Shown: positions 6,601 to 14,819 of the stretch, in pieces
Numbering within the stretch: position 1 is the first letter of the stretch
Layout of the letters: every line of letters begins with the position of its first letter
Assembly: GCA_041687295.1 (NCBI GenBank)
Contig: JAWLCG010000011.1
Span: 1-30,326 of the forward strand
Direction: 5' to 3'
Length of the DNA: 30,326 nucleotides
DNA from: JAWLCG01 sp041687295
Lineage (GTDB): Bacteria > Planctomycetota > Phycisphaerae > SM23-33 > FEN-1343
Program-made: the position numbers and the translations under genes
Notes under the pieces: generated by a model
Database searches by the model: none
What the model was told of the DNA's origin: nothing
The model's input: only the letters and a program-made list of their open reading frames with translations

Positions 6601-7704
6601 TCAGCAGACCCCCAGGCGGTCGGACAGGACGCGGACGATTCGCCCGGCCGCCTGGCCGTCCCACATGTCCGGAATCCGCGGGGTTCCCCATCGGCCGGCC
6701 TGGATGTCGGCCCAGGCCTGGAGGATCTTGGCCGGGTCGGTGCCGACGATGCGGTTGGAGCCCACCTCGGCCGTCACGGGCCGTTCGGTGTTCTCGCGGA
6801 GGGTCACGCAGGGCACCTTGAGGATGGTCGTCTCCTCCTGGATGCCGCCCGAGTCGGTCAGCACGCAGCGGGCGTTGGCGGTGAGCTTGAGGAAGTCGAG
6901 GTAGCCGGCCGGCTCGATCAGCCGCAGGTTCGTCATCGCCTCGATCCGCCCGCCCAGGCCCAGCTTGGCCAGATTGCTCCGCGTCCGCGGGTGGATGGGA
7001 AAGACGATCGGCACGTCGCGCTGGATCTGCTCGAGGGCGCCCAGCAGCTGGCCGAAGACGGCCGGGTCGTCCACGTTGGCCGGGCGGTGCAGCGTCAGGA
7101 CGGCGTAGTGGCCCGCCTCCAGGCCCAGGTCGGTCAGGATGGTCGAGGCCTCGGCCTTGTCCTTGTTGGCCAGCAGCGTGTCGATCATCAGGTTGCCGAC
7201 CAGGAAGATGCGGTCGGCCCCGACGCCCTCGCGGCGGAGATTCTCCACGCCGCTGGGCTCGGTGCAGAACAGCAGATCGCTGATGGCGTCGGTCAGGACG
7301 CGGTTGATCTCCTCGGGCATCGTGCGGTCGCCGCTGCGGAGACCCGCCTCGACGTGGACCAGCGGCACGCACAGCTTGGCCGCCACCAGGCCGCAGGCGA
7401 TGGTGCTGTTGACGTCGCCGACGACGAGCACCGCGTCGGGCTTGTGCTCCAGGACGATCGGCTCAAAGGCCGTCATGATGGCGGCCGTCTGCGTCGCGTG
7501 CGACCCCGAGCCGACGCCGAGGTTGATATCCGGCTCGGGAATGCCCAGCTGGCGGAAGAACAGGTCGCTCATCCGCTCGTCATAGTGCTGGCCCGTGTGG
7601 ACCAGCACCGGCTCGAGGTCCGGACACTGGCTGTAAGCGGCCATCAGCGGGGCAATCTTCATAAAATTCGGCCTGGCGCCGACGATGTTGATGATCTTGG
7701 CCAT
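6601..7704 (-). CDS. wecB: Non-hydrolysing UDP-GlcNAc 2-epimerase family (WecB/WbpI)
   Basis: A 367-residue cytoplasmic enzyme of the GT-B-fold 2-epimerase family that interconverts UDP-GlcNAc-type and UDP-ManNAc-type sugars. Family motifs in order: GARPNFMKIAPL (9-20), HTGQHYD (36-42), VVGDVNSTIA (94-103), HVEAGLRSGDRTMPEEINR (117-135), TLHRPANVD (204-212), PIHPRT (236-241), TDSGGIQEE (283-291), LRENTERP. The start ATG has AGGAG 6 bases upstream. Two jobs are possible: WecB (UDP-GlcNAc to UDP-ManNAc), or WbpI, which acts on UDP-GlcNAc(3NAc)A. The presence of WbpB/E/D-like genes at 14.8-18.0 kb favours the second, but sequence alone does not settle it. The gene stands alone, between a repeat gap and a divergent intergenic region. 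Confidence 0.93.
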   Translation of the reverse strand: MAKIINIVGARPNFMKIAPLMAAYSQCPDLEPVLVHTGQHYDERMSDLFFRQLGIPEPDINLGVGSGSHATQTAAIMTAFEPIVLEHKPDAVLVVGDVNSTIACGLVAAKLCVPLVHVEAGLRSGDRTMPEEINRVLTDAISDLLFCTEPSGVENLRREGVGADRIFLVGNLMIDTLLANKDKAEASTILTDLGLEAGHYAVLTLHRPANVDDPAVFGQLLGALEQIQRDVPIVFPIHPRTRSNLAKLGLGGRIEAMTNLRLIEPAGYLDFLKLTANARCVLTDSGGIQEETTILKVPCVTLRENTERPVTAEVGSNRIVGTDPAKILQAWADIQAGRWGTPRIPDMWDGQAAGRIVRVLSDRLGVC

Positions 7705-8061
7705 GCGTTCTCCTGGTCTGGCGGAATGGGCCCTCGCGGAGCGGCCTGCGAAGGGGCCGACCGGGCCTGACTTCGTCCTCTATCGGCCAGATGGGGCCGA
7801 CAGTTGCCTGCGATTCCCCAACGCCACCATGCCACTCTATCCGGCGCGCTCCGCCAAGTCCAGGCCGCCGGGCCGGGCCAGTTGGATTGCACCGCCGCCC
7901 GCCGCCTGCCGATGGTACTATGGGAGCCTGGACGTTCCGGGCCCCCACGCAGATTCCGCCATGACGACTACCCCACGCCACAACCCACGCCGCCGCACCG
8001 CACCGGCCAGCCGGGGCGGAACCGCTGCGCCCCTGCTGCGCCGCTGGCCGGGGAGGTGCCC
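7705..8061. other. Divergent intergenic region without a supported gene
   Basis: This 357-base stretch lies between the 2-epimerase (-) and the first glycosyltransferase (+). It should hold promoters for both directions, but I find no hexamer pair with good spacing (for example TACTAT at 7916-7921 lacks a -35 at 16-18 bases). None of the dispersed repeat modules is present. A frame open from 7804 is in phase with the glycosyltransferase but encodes a basic, Pro/Arg-rich peptide and is not taken as the start. Confidence 0.5.
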
Positions 8062-9249
8062 ATGCGGGTGCTGATCCTCTGGGGCGAGAGCCTCGGCAAG
8101 CCTGGCGGCGGCACGGTGCACTACCGCGGCCTGGTGGGCGCCCTGCGCGACCTGGGCCACGAAGTGGTCACCGTCACGCCGCGCTACGGCCCGCAGAGCC
8201 TCCACAGCGTCGCCGACGAGCTTCGGCCCGTCGAGCTGGGCCCGCGGGGGCTCTGGAATTTCGCCCGCTTCCAGCTGCGCACGGTGCTGGGCCTGCGGGG
8301 CTGGCTGCGGCGGCATCGGCCTGACGTGCTGTACGTCCGCACCTGCGTGCTGCAGGGGCTGCTGGGCACGACCAGTCGGCGGCGGGGCGTGCCACTGGTC
8401 GGCGAGGTCGATGGCCTGACCGATCTGGAGATGCTCTGCCGCGGCGAGCCGGCCTGGGCGGCGACCCTGTGGCGAGCCCTCGACCGGGTCAACTGCCGGC
8501 TCAGCGACGGGCTGGTCTGTGTGACGACGGCCCTGCGCGACGAGATGGTCCGCCGCGGCGCCCCGGCCGCGTACACGGTGGCCATCCCCAACGGCGCCCC
8601 CACCGACGTGATGGGCCCCGGCGACGCGGTCACGGCCCGGCGCGCGATGGGCCTGCCGGCCGAGGCCGTCATCGTGGGCTTCGCGGGCACCTTCGCCCCG
8701 TGGCAGGGGCTGGGCTTCCTGGTCGAGGCCGCCAGCCACCTGGCCGAGAGGCCCGGTCGACCCGCCGTCCACTTCGCCCTGATGGGCGACGGGCAGATGG
8801 CGCCGGCCCTGCGACAGGATATCACCCGACGCGGGCTCGAGGAGCGGTTCACCCTCCTGCCGCCCGGGCCCCACGAGCGGGTGGCCACAATGCTGGCCGC
8901 CTGCGACGCGGTGACCATTCCCCGCAACGATGTGCGGATTCTGCCCTACGGCTCGCCGCTGAAGTTCTTCGACGCCATCGCCGCCGGCCTGCCCGTGCTG
9001 GTGCCCGGCGGCACGGACATGGACGCCATCCTGGCCGAGCTGGGCCTGCCGGGCACCTTCGACCCCGCCGACCCGGCCAGCCTGGCGCGGGCCATCGAGG
9101 CCCTGGCCGACGACGTCGCGCGCCACCGCGCCCGCCGGGCCGAGGTGCACGCGGCCGTCGACAGGCTCTACAGCTGGCGGCAGGTCGCCCAGCGGAGCGT
9201 CGAACTGTTCGAGCGCCTCGTCGCCCGCCAGCGGGGCACCCATGAGTAG
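8062..9249 (+). CDS. Glycosyltransferase family 4 (GT-B)
   Basis: A 395-residue GT-B-fold transferase, probably adding one sugar to the lipid-linked repeat unit on the cytoplasmic face. It starts MRVLILWGESLGKPGGGTVHYRGLVGALRDLGHEV, the usual Gly-rich N-terminal loop. Later come VAIPNGAPTDVMGP (about 174-187), GFAGTFAPWQGLGFLVEA (about 207-224) and SPLKFFDAIAAGLPVL (about 297-312), where the family's E-x7-E start has Asp. The acceptor and donor sugars are not predictable. The ATG at 8062 is chosen over the open extension to 7804 because GGGAGG lies 5-6 bases upstream. The stop overlaps the next gene's ATG by 8 bases, so the two are translationally coupled. Confidence 0.88.
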   Translation: MRVLILWGESLGKPGGGTVHYRGLVGALRDLGHEVVTVTPRYGPQSLHSVADELRPVELGPRGLWNFARFQLRTVLGLRGWLRRHRPDVLYVRTCVLQGLLGTTSRRRGVPLVGEVDGLTDLEMLCRGEPAWAATLWRALDRVNCRLSDGLVCVTTALRDEMVRRGAPAAYTVAIPNGAPTDVMGPGDAVTARRAMGLPAEAVIVGFAGTFAPWQGLGFLVEAASHLAERPGRPAVHFALMGDGQMAPALRQDITRRGLEERFTLLPPGPHERVATMLAACDAVTIPRNDVRILPYGSPLKFFDAIAAGLPVLVPGGTDMDAILAELGLPGTFDPADPASLARAIEALADDVARHRARRAEVHAAVDRLYSWRQVAQRSVELFERLVARQRGTHE

Positions 9250-10417
9250 CCCCGCCGACCACTCCGCCCTGGCCGGGCTGCGCGTCCTGCAGATCGCCAA
9301 CCAGCCCGGCCCGCTGGTGCTGTTCGAGCAGCCCGTCTGCCACGCCCTGCGCGAGGCCGGGGCGGCCGTGGAACTGGCGTGCATGCCCGTAGGGGCCCTG
9401 GCCGGACGACTGGCGGAGCTGGATTTCCCGCTGCATCGGCTGCCGGCGGGCCGTTGGGCGTCGCCGCTGACGTGGGTGCGCCTCTACCGCACCGTCCGCC
9501 GACTGCTGCGGCAGGGGCACTACGACCTGATGGTCGCCCACACGCCGGCGATGAGCTGGATCGCCCGCCGGGCCGCCCGCGGCCTGGGGCTGCGGACCGT
9601 ATACCTGGCCCACGGCCTGCCCTTCGCGCCCCGGCAGAACCCGCTGGCGCGGTGGCTGCTGCGACGGGTCGAGCAGGCCCTGGCCGACGACACCGACGCC
9701 GTGATGGTGATGAACCGCGACGACGCCGACGCCTGCCGACGCTACCGCCTGACCCGCCGCGGGGGGGGCTGTTTCGAGATCCCCGGCGTGGGCCTCGACG
9801 TGGCCGCCTGGGCCCAGCCCCCGACGCCGCAGGCCCTGGCCGACCTGGACGCCGAGCTGGGGCTGGACGCGGATCGGCCCGTGGTGAGCTACGTCGGGCG
9901 GTTCATCCCGTCCAAACGGCCCATGGACATGCTGACCCTGGCCCGCCGGCTGGGCCCGGGCGTGCAGGTCGTGCTGGCCGGCGAGGGGCCCCTGTGGGCC
10001 CGCGTGCAGCGGCAGGCCCGACGCATCGGCCCGCACGTGCACGTGGTGCCCTTCCTGGCCGAGCCGCGGGTGCTGATCCACCGCAGCACGGTGCTGGCCC
10101 TGCCGAGCGTCTTTCGCGAGGGCCTGCCGCGGGTGCTGCTGGAGGCCCAGGCCGCCGGGCGACCGGTGGTGGCCTACGACGTCCGCGGCGCCCGCGACGC
10201 CCTCGTCGACGGCCAGACGGGCCTGCTGGTCCCGCCGGCCGACGTAGAGGCCTTCGTCGCCGCCGTCGCGCGGCTGCTGGCCGAGCCGGCCACCCGGTCG
10301 GCCCTGGGCCGGGCCGGCGCCGAACGGGCCGACCGGGTGTTCTCGCTCGACCGCGCGGTCGAGGCCCAGCTCGCCTGCCTGGCCGCCGTGGCCCGGGCGG
10401 GCGATGGGGTTGAGTAG
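9242..10417 (+). CDS. Glycosyltransferase family 4 (GT-B)
   Basis: A 391-residue GT4-type transferase. The N-terminal half has LRVLQIANQPGPLVLFEQPVCHALREAGAAVELAC and a DLMVAHTPAMSWIARRAARGLGLRTVYLAHGLPF acceptor region. The donor half has VVSYVGRFIPSKRPMDML (about 217-234), VQVVLAGEGPLW (about 242-253) and SVFREGLPRVLLEAQAAGRPVVA (about 290-312) with the classic E-x7-E. The start ATG lies inside the end of the preceding gene. Codons around 9761-9768 contain a run of eight G (RRGGGC); a one-base change there would disrupt the reading frame. The gene is followed by a 51-base gap with a possible promoter and the flippase gene. Confidence 0.88.
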   Translation: MSSPADHSALAGLRVLQIANQPGPLVLFEQPVCHALREAGAAVELACMPVGALAGRLAELDFPLHRLPAGRWASPLTWVRLYRTVRRLLRQGHYDLMVAHTPAMSWIARRAARGLGLRTVYLAHGLPFAPRQNPLARWLLRRVEQALADDTDAVMVMNRDDADACRRYRLTRRGGGCFEIPGVGLDVAAWAQPPTPQALADLDAELGLDADRPVVSYVGRFIPSKRPMDMLTLARRLGPGVQVVLAGEGPLWARVQRQARRIGPHVHVVPFLAEPRVLIHRSTVLALPSVFREGLPRVLLEAQAAGRPVVAYDVRGARDALVDGQTGLLVPPADVEAFVAAVARLLAEPATRSALGRAGAERADRVFSLDRAVEAQLACLAAVARAGDGVE

Positions 10418-10438
10418 GCTCTGAGCGTTCGCTATGCT
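10410..10438 (+). promoter_or_regulatory. Possible internal promoter before the flippase gene
   Basis: TTGAGT (10410-10415) and TATGCT (10433-10438) are 17 bases apart, each a 4/6 match to sigma-70 consensus. They overlap the stop of the preceding glycosyltransferase and lie 31 bases before the flippase ATG. The match is modest and could be chance. Confidence 0.3.
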
Positions 10439-10468
10439 GGGTCCAGCAGCGGGAGGCAACCCTTCACG

Positions 10469-11986
10469 ATGGCCGATGCAGTCCCCCAGGCAACCGAAGT
10501 CCCCACCGGTCCGCCGCCACCGGCCCCGGACCAGGCTGCGCGCGGGCTGGGCAAGCTGATCCTCCAGTACGTCCCCGGGCAGATCCTGCCCAGCGTGCTG
10601 ACCTTCCTGGCCGTGCCGCTGCTGACGCGGTCGTTCGGCGAGGAAGCCTACGGCTACTACGTTCTGCTCTACACACTGCTGACGACGCTGCAGATGTTCG
10701 GCTTCCTGTGGGTCAGCAATTGCGCCCTGCGCTTCTACCGGCCAATGGAGGACCGCAAGCCGGTCTTCTTCCTGCACCTGCTGCTGGGGTATGGGCTGAC
10801 GCTGGCGCTGCTGGGCGGGGCCGTGGCGGTGAGTTGGCCCTGGCTCAGTGACAAGTATCGCAGCCTGTTCCTGTTAGCCGCCCCGCTGGCGGCGATGCTG
10901 GGACTGGTGCACGTGCTGTCGGGCGTGCTGCGGGCCCAGGGCCGGGCCCTGCACTACAGCCTGATGATGGGCCTCAATGCCGTGGTCCGCTATGGTCCCG
11001 GCCTGGCGGTCATCGCCCTGGTGGGCGCCTCGGTCCGGGGCTTCGTGGGGGCCTGGACGGTCGGTGCGGCCCTCAATGCGGTTCTACTGGTGGTGTTGAC
11101 CGGGGCCCTGGGAGGCCTGCTGCGCGCCCGGCCGGACCGGGCGGTGCTGCGGCAGTTCGCGGCCTACGGCCTGCCCATCATGGTCGTGGGCGCCACCAGC
11201 GTGGCCATGAGCCAGTCGGACCGGTTTCTGATCGATTATTACCTATCGTTAGCCGATGTAGGAATCTATGGCGTGGCCTTCCAACTCGGTGGCGTGCCGA
11301 TCTCGTTGATCGGTTCGACGCTGCTGCTGGCGGTCCTGCCACGAACGGTCGACGCTTTCGAGGCCCAGGACAACTACCAGGCGGTACTCCGCAAGGGCCT
11401 GCGATACCTGCTGCTGGGATCGCTAGCCGTGCTGGTGCTGCTGTGGGTAGTGGCTGAGCCGCTCCTGGAGATCTACGCCGGCGAAGGTTTCGGCCGTGGT
11501 GCGATGGCCCTGCGGCTGATCACGCTGGCAACGGTCGTCCAGGGAACCGCCCAATACTACCGTATCCCCTTCATGGTCCACCAGCGGACAGGTGTGCTGG
11601 TGGTCATCGGGGCGGTCTCGGCCGCCGTGGGCTTGGTGGCCAATGTGCTGCTGCTGCCGCGACTGGGAATCGTCGGCAGCGGTTGGGCCCTGCTGGCGGC
11701 CTATGGTACAATGTTGCTTTGCTCGGTGGTCCTGAGCATGCGGTTGCTGGGCGTGGGCTGCTGGCCCGTCCGGGCAACGCTCCGGGCCATGGGGGCTGCT
11801 GTCGCCGCGTGCCTGGCCGCGATGCTGCTCATGCAGGTGGTGCAACGTGCGACCGTGGCGGGCGTGGCCACCATCGCGGTGGCAACGGCCGCCGTCTATG
11901 GCCTGATGCTGTACGCGACCGGCGAGATTCGCCCCGAGGTCCACCATGTGCTGAGGCGTCTGCGCACGCTTCGGTCAGGCCGCTGA
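10469..11986 (+). CDS. wzx: Wzx-type polysaccharide flippase (MOP superfamily)
   Basis: A 505-residue integral membrane protein with about 12-14 hydrophobic spans after a 30-residue Pro-rich cytoplasmic N-terminus. It begins LGKLILQYVPGQILPSVLTFLAVPLLTRSFGEEAYGYYVLLYTLL, the typical opening of polysaccharide_synt flippases, and has SQSDRFLIDYYLSLADVGIYGVAFQLG midway, another hallmark. It would move the undecaprenyl-linked unit across the inner membrane. The ATG at 10469 is preceded by GGGAGG at a rather long 12 bases. Its second half (from about 11.2 kb) uses less biased codons than the glycosyltransferases before it. The gap to the polymerase gene is 21 bases, so co-transcription is likely. 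Confidence 0.88.
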   Translation: MADAVPQATEVPTGPPPPAPDQAARGLGKLILQYVPGQILPSVLTFLAVPLLTRSFGEEAYGYYVLLYTLLTTLQMFGFLWVSNCALRFYRPMEDRKPVFFLHLLLGYGLTLALLGGAVAVSWPWLSDKYRSLFLLAAPLAAMLGLVHVLSGVLRAQGRALHYSLMMGLNAVVRYGPGLAVIALVGASVRGFVGAWTVGAALNAVLLVVLTGALGGLLRARPDRAVLRQFAAYGLPIMVVGATSVAMSQSDRFLIDYYLSLADVGIYGVAFQLGGVPISLIGSTLLLAVLPRTVDAFEAQDNYQAVLRKGLRYLLLGSLAVLVLLWVVAEPLLEIYAGEGFGRGAMALRLITLATVVQGTAQYYRIPFMVHQRTGVLVVIGAVSAAVGLVANVLLLPRLGIVGSGWALLAAYGTMLLCSVVLSMRLLGVGCWPVRATLRAMGAAVAACLAAMLLMQVVQRATVAGVATIAVATAAVYGLMLYATGEIRPEVHHVLRRLRTLRSGR

Positions 11987-12007
11987 CGGGCCGATAGAGA
12001 GGTGACT

Positions 12008-13453
12008 ATGAGTCTGCTGGCTCCGATCATCCTGGTGATGCTGCTGATCGTCGGCCTGGCGTTCCTGCGCGGAGTCCTGGGATACCGCGGGCGGGACCTG
12101 CTCATCCTGGGCTTCATGCTCAGCTCGGCGCTGTTCCTGGGCCGCTGGAACGAGGGGTTCTACTTCTTTCTGCTGGGCCGGCCCTACATGGGCATCGGCT
12201 TCCTGGTCGCCGGCTGGGCAGTGGTGTTCCTGCTGCTGGTGGCCTGCACGGAGTGGAAGCCCAACCTGTCCATGCAGGGCATCGCCATCATCGTGGGAAT
12301 CATCCTGCTGACCGGGCTGCTGTCGGGCATGCTCAATGCGCCCAGCTCGCGAGGCATCGGCAACCCCCTGCACGCCCAGGCGATCTGGGTGCTGCCGCTG
12401 CTGGCGGCCTACCTGGCCGCCAAGGCCCTGCCGCCGGACGTCGAGAGCCACGAGAAGTTCCAGACCAGCTACATCCTGGTCTACGGCCTGCTGCTGTCGT
12501 CGATCGTGATCGTCTCAGCCCTGTTCTGGCGCTGGCTGACGCCGATCTTCGGCTGGGAGCGCCAGTTCGCCGAGGGCGGGGCCGGCTTCGCCCGCGGCTG
12601 GAGCCCGCTGGGCGGGCCCATCACCACGGGCATCTTCCTGGTGGCCGGCTACGCCCTGTGCCTCGGACGCGTCCTCCGCAAGAAGGCGGTCCTGGTGCAC
12701 GGCCTGATCGCGGCCCTGTGCGCCCTGGCTGTGCTGTTCACCCTTTCCCGCAGCGTGCTGCTGGCGATGGTGGTGCTGCACCTGGTGACCTTCCGCCGCC
12801 TCCTGATGCGCAACCTCGGCCGAACCGTGCTGGTCGGCCTCGTGGTGCTGATGATCGGCGGGACGGTGGTGTTCTTGTCCCAGCGGTTCAACTTCGAGCG
12901 CATCGTCAGCACCGGCGAGATTGATCTGCGGTTCCACAGCGTCTTCGCGTCGCTGGAGCTGTTTGCCCAGAGCCCCATCCTGGGCCACGGCCCCGGCGTG
13001 CTCTTCTCGGACGTCCGCGTGCCGGACCTGCTCCGCGAGAGCAGGGGAAGCAGCGCCATCGTGATCGGCTCGTACTTCAGCGCCAAAGAGCCGCACAACA
13101 TGTACCTGCTGTTCCTGACCGAGTACGGCCTGCTGGGCCTGGGGCTGCTGCTGACGATGCTGGGCATCTGGGTGCACCACCTGCGGGTGGCACGCGACCT
13201 GGCCCTGGCCGATCCCGACCGCGAGCCGGCCGCCAATGTCCTCTGGGGCATGGCCATCGCCCTGATGGTCTTCGGGCTGACCTGGTCGTCGATGTTCCTC
13301 TACCCGCAGGCCAGCGTGGCCGCCTGGCTGTTCGTGACGCTGAGTCTCCACCACGTCGCCGTGGTGCGCCAGCGGGCCTACGAGGCGGACTGGCCCGCCG
13401 AGGAAGAGCTGGAGGCCTTCGAAGAGCCGGCCCTGGAGTACGGGCAGGCCTGA
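12008..13453 (+). CDS. wzy: O-antigen polymerase/ligase-like protein (Wzy_C family)
   Basis: A 481-residue membrane protein with about 10-12 spans. The LFTLSRSVLLAMVVLHL segment, the periplasmic loop with SPILGHGPGVLFSDVRVPDL, and KEPHNMYLLFLTEYGLLGLGLLL form the O-antigen ligase/polymerase signature (Wzy_C: R, then GxGPG, then HNxxL). It would polymerise repeat units in the periplasm; WaaL-type ligase activity is the main alternative. ATG 12008 is preferred over GTG 12002 because AGAGAGG stands 5 bases before it. The last 25 residues are acidic and cytoplasmic. It is the final gene of the + strand run, which ends at a hairpin at 13512-13529. Confidence 0.87.
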   Translation: MSLLAPIILVMLLIVGLAFLRGVLGYRGRDLLILGFMLSSALFLGRWNEGFYFFLLGRPYMGIGFLVAGWAVVFLLLVACTEWKPNLSMQGIAIIVGIILLTGLLSGMLNAPSSRGIGNPLHAQAIWVLPLLAAYLAAKALPPDVESHEKFQTSYILVYGLLLSSIVIVSALFWRWLTPIFGWERQFAEGGAGFARGWSPLGGPITTGIFLVAGYALCLGRVLRKKAVLVHGLIAALCALAVLFTLSRSVLLAMVVLHLVTFRRLLMRNLGRTVLVGLVVLMIGGTVVFLSQRFNFERIVSTGEIDLRFHSVFASLELFAQSPILGHGPGVLFSDVRVPDLLRESRGSSAIVIGSYFSAKEPHNMYLLFLTEYGLLGLGLLLTMLGIWVHHLRVARDLALADPDREPAANVLWGMAIALMVFGLTWSSMFLYPQASVAAWLFVTLSLHHVAVVRQRAYEADWPAEEELEAFEEPALEYGQA

Positions 13454-13511
13454 GAATGGCCCGCCCGCGGCAGGCAGGCCGAGATGCCGCCCACCCCGCG
13501 AAGCTTCAGGG

Positions 13512-13529
13512 GCGGCCGCCAACGGCCGC
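13512..13529. terminator. Convergent-gene hairpin terminator
   Basis: GCGGCCG (13512-13518), loop CCAA, CGGCCGC (13523-13529), a perfect 7-bp stem with a tetraloop, followed on the + strand by GTCTTTG. It lies between the convergent polymerase (+) and glycosyltransferase (-) genes, so it can serve both. The T-stretch is short. Confidence 0.6.
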
Positions 13530-13559
13530 GTCTTTGCGGTGTCGGACCCTGCAGACCGG

Positions 13560-14786
13560 TCAGCAGACGGCCACCGGGGCGGCGGGCAGCGGTCGGCCCG
13601 CGACGGCCTCGTAGACCTCACGCAGGCGTTGCTGCTCGTTCTCCCAGCACTCGACCTGGACGGCCGCCAGGGCGTTTCGGCGGCACTGCTCCAGCCGGGC
13701 CGGGTCGCCCAGCAGGCTCAGCACGGCCTGGGCCACGCTGGCCGGGTCGGTCGGGTCGATCATCGCCCCGCAGTCGTAGCTCTCGAGGAACTCGCGGATG
13801 GGCGGCAGGTCGGCCGCCACCATGGGCAGGCCGGCGGCGGCGTACTCGTAGAGCTTGTTGGGGGCGCAGAAGTAGTTGTTGCGATTGGTGTTCTGGTACA
13901 CCACCACCCCCACGTCGGCCGAGCAGGTCAGGCGGAACAGCTCGGCCTGGTCGACCGGCGGGTGCAGCAGCAGTCGACTGGCGACGCCCGACGCGTCGGC
14001 GATCGCCCGCAGTGAGTCGAGAAACTCCGCCTTGCCCGGCCCGATCAGCACCAGCCCCACGTGGGCCGGCAGGTGCGCCAGGGCCCGCACCAGCACGTCC
14101 GAGCCCCTCTCCGCCCCGATGCCGCCCTGGTAGAGCACCAGCGACCGCACCTGGGGGTCCTGCTGGGCCATCCGCTGGCGGAGCGAGTCGTTGGGCTGGC
14201 ACGCCTGGAAGGGCTGGACGTTCCGCACGACGGCCGGCATCTGCGGGGCGCCGTACTCGCGGTGCATGATCTCGGCCCGGAAGCGGTTGCAGGCGATGAT
14301 GGCGGCGGCCGCCTGCATGCCCCGCCGCTCGACGCGGCACCAGTGGCGGCGCATCAGCGGGTTGGAGCCCATGTACGAGGTCTCGCGGTAGAGCTCGTGG
14401 GCGTCGTAGATGAGCTTCGCCCCCGTCGCCCGCGCCACCCGCAGGCCGATCGGCAGGGCATCGACCTCGTGGACGTGGAGGATCTCCGGCCGACAGGCCT
14501 TGGCCAGGCGCGTCATGGCCGAGACGGCCTTGACGTACCGCAGGCCGTAACCCACGATATTGCGCGGCAGCCGCGCGTAGCCGCCCAGCCGCGCCAAGCG
14601 GACCTCAAAACCCAGCTCCCGCGAGATGGCCTGCTCATCGGTGGCGAAGTGCCCGCGGTCGAGCCCCACGACCGTCAGGTCGGCAAACTCCGCCACCACC
14701 CGGGCCTCGCGGATCACCCGCCCGTCCCGGACCACTTCGTTCAGGATCAGCATGCACACCCGAGGCCGACCGCTGGGGCTCGACAT
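13560..14786 (-). CDS. Glycosyltransferase (GT4-like, YDAHE subgroup)
   Basis: A 408-residue GT-B transferase. The acceptor half has RVCMLILNEVVRDGRVIREARVVAEFADLTVVG, EILHVHEVDALPIGLRVARATGAKLIYDAHELYRETSY and AAAIIACNRFRAEIM. The donor half has SLVLYQGGIGAERGSDVLVRAL, LVLIGPGKAEFL and CAPNKLYEYAAAGLPMVAADLPPI with the E-x7-E-like motif. The HEVDALP...YDAHELY arrangement is shared with the glycosyltransferase at 18268-19416, so the two are probably the same subgroup. GGAGGT 5 bases before ATG 14786 decides the start. It is last in the - strand run, 33 bases after the aminotransferase stop. Its codon use is GC3-rich like the flanks, unlike the four genes upstream of it. Confidence 0.88.
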   Translation of the reverse strand: MSSPSGRPRVCMLILNEVVRDGRVIREARVVAEFADLTVVGLDRGHFATDEQAISRELGFEVRLARLGGYARLPRNIVGYGLRYVKAVSAMTRLAKACRPEILHVHEVDALPIGLRVARATGAKLIYDAHELYRETSYMGSNPLMRRHWCRVERRGMQAAAAIIACNRFRAEIMHREYGAPQMPAVVRNVQPFQACQPNDSLRQRMAQQDPQVRSLVLYQGGIGAERGSDVLVRALAHLPAHVGLVLIGPGKAEFLDSLRAIADASGVASRLLLHPPVDQAELFRLTCSADVGVVVYQNTNRNNYFCAPNKLYEYAAAGLPMVAADLPPIREFLESYDCGAMIDPTDPASVAQAVLSLLGDPARLEQCRRNALAAVQVECWENEQQRLREVYEAVAGRPLPAAPVAVC

Positions 14787-14819
14787 GTCTACCTCCACAC
14801 CTGGACGTCTTGCGCCTTC

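Noticed and set aside
3419..6904. 1161-residue open frame on the + strand
   Set aside because: It crosses several genes, repeats and gaps with a Ser/Pro/Arg-rich composition; no domain is recognisable.
7804..8061. N-terminal extension of the glycosyltransferase at 8062
   Set aside because: The extension is basic and Pro/Arg-rich, and the internal ATG has a good GGGAGG site and the normal family N-terminus.
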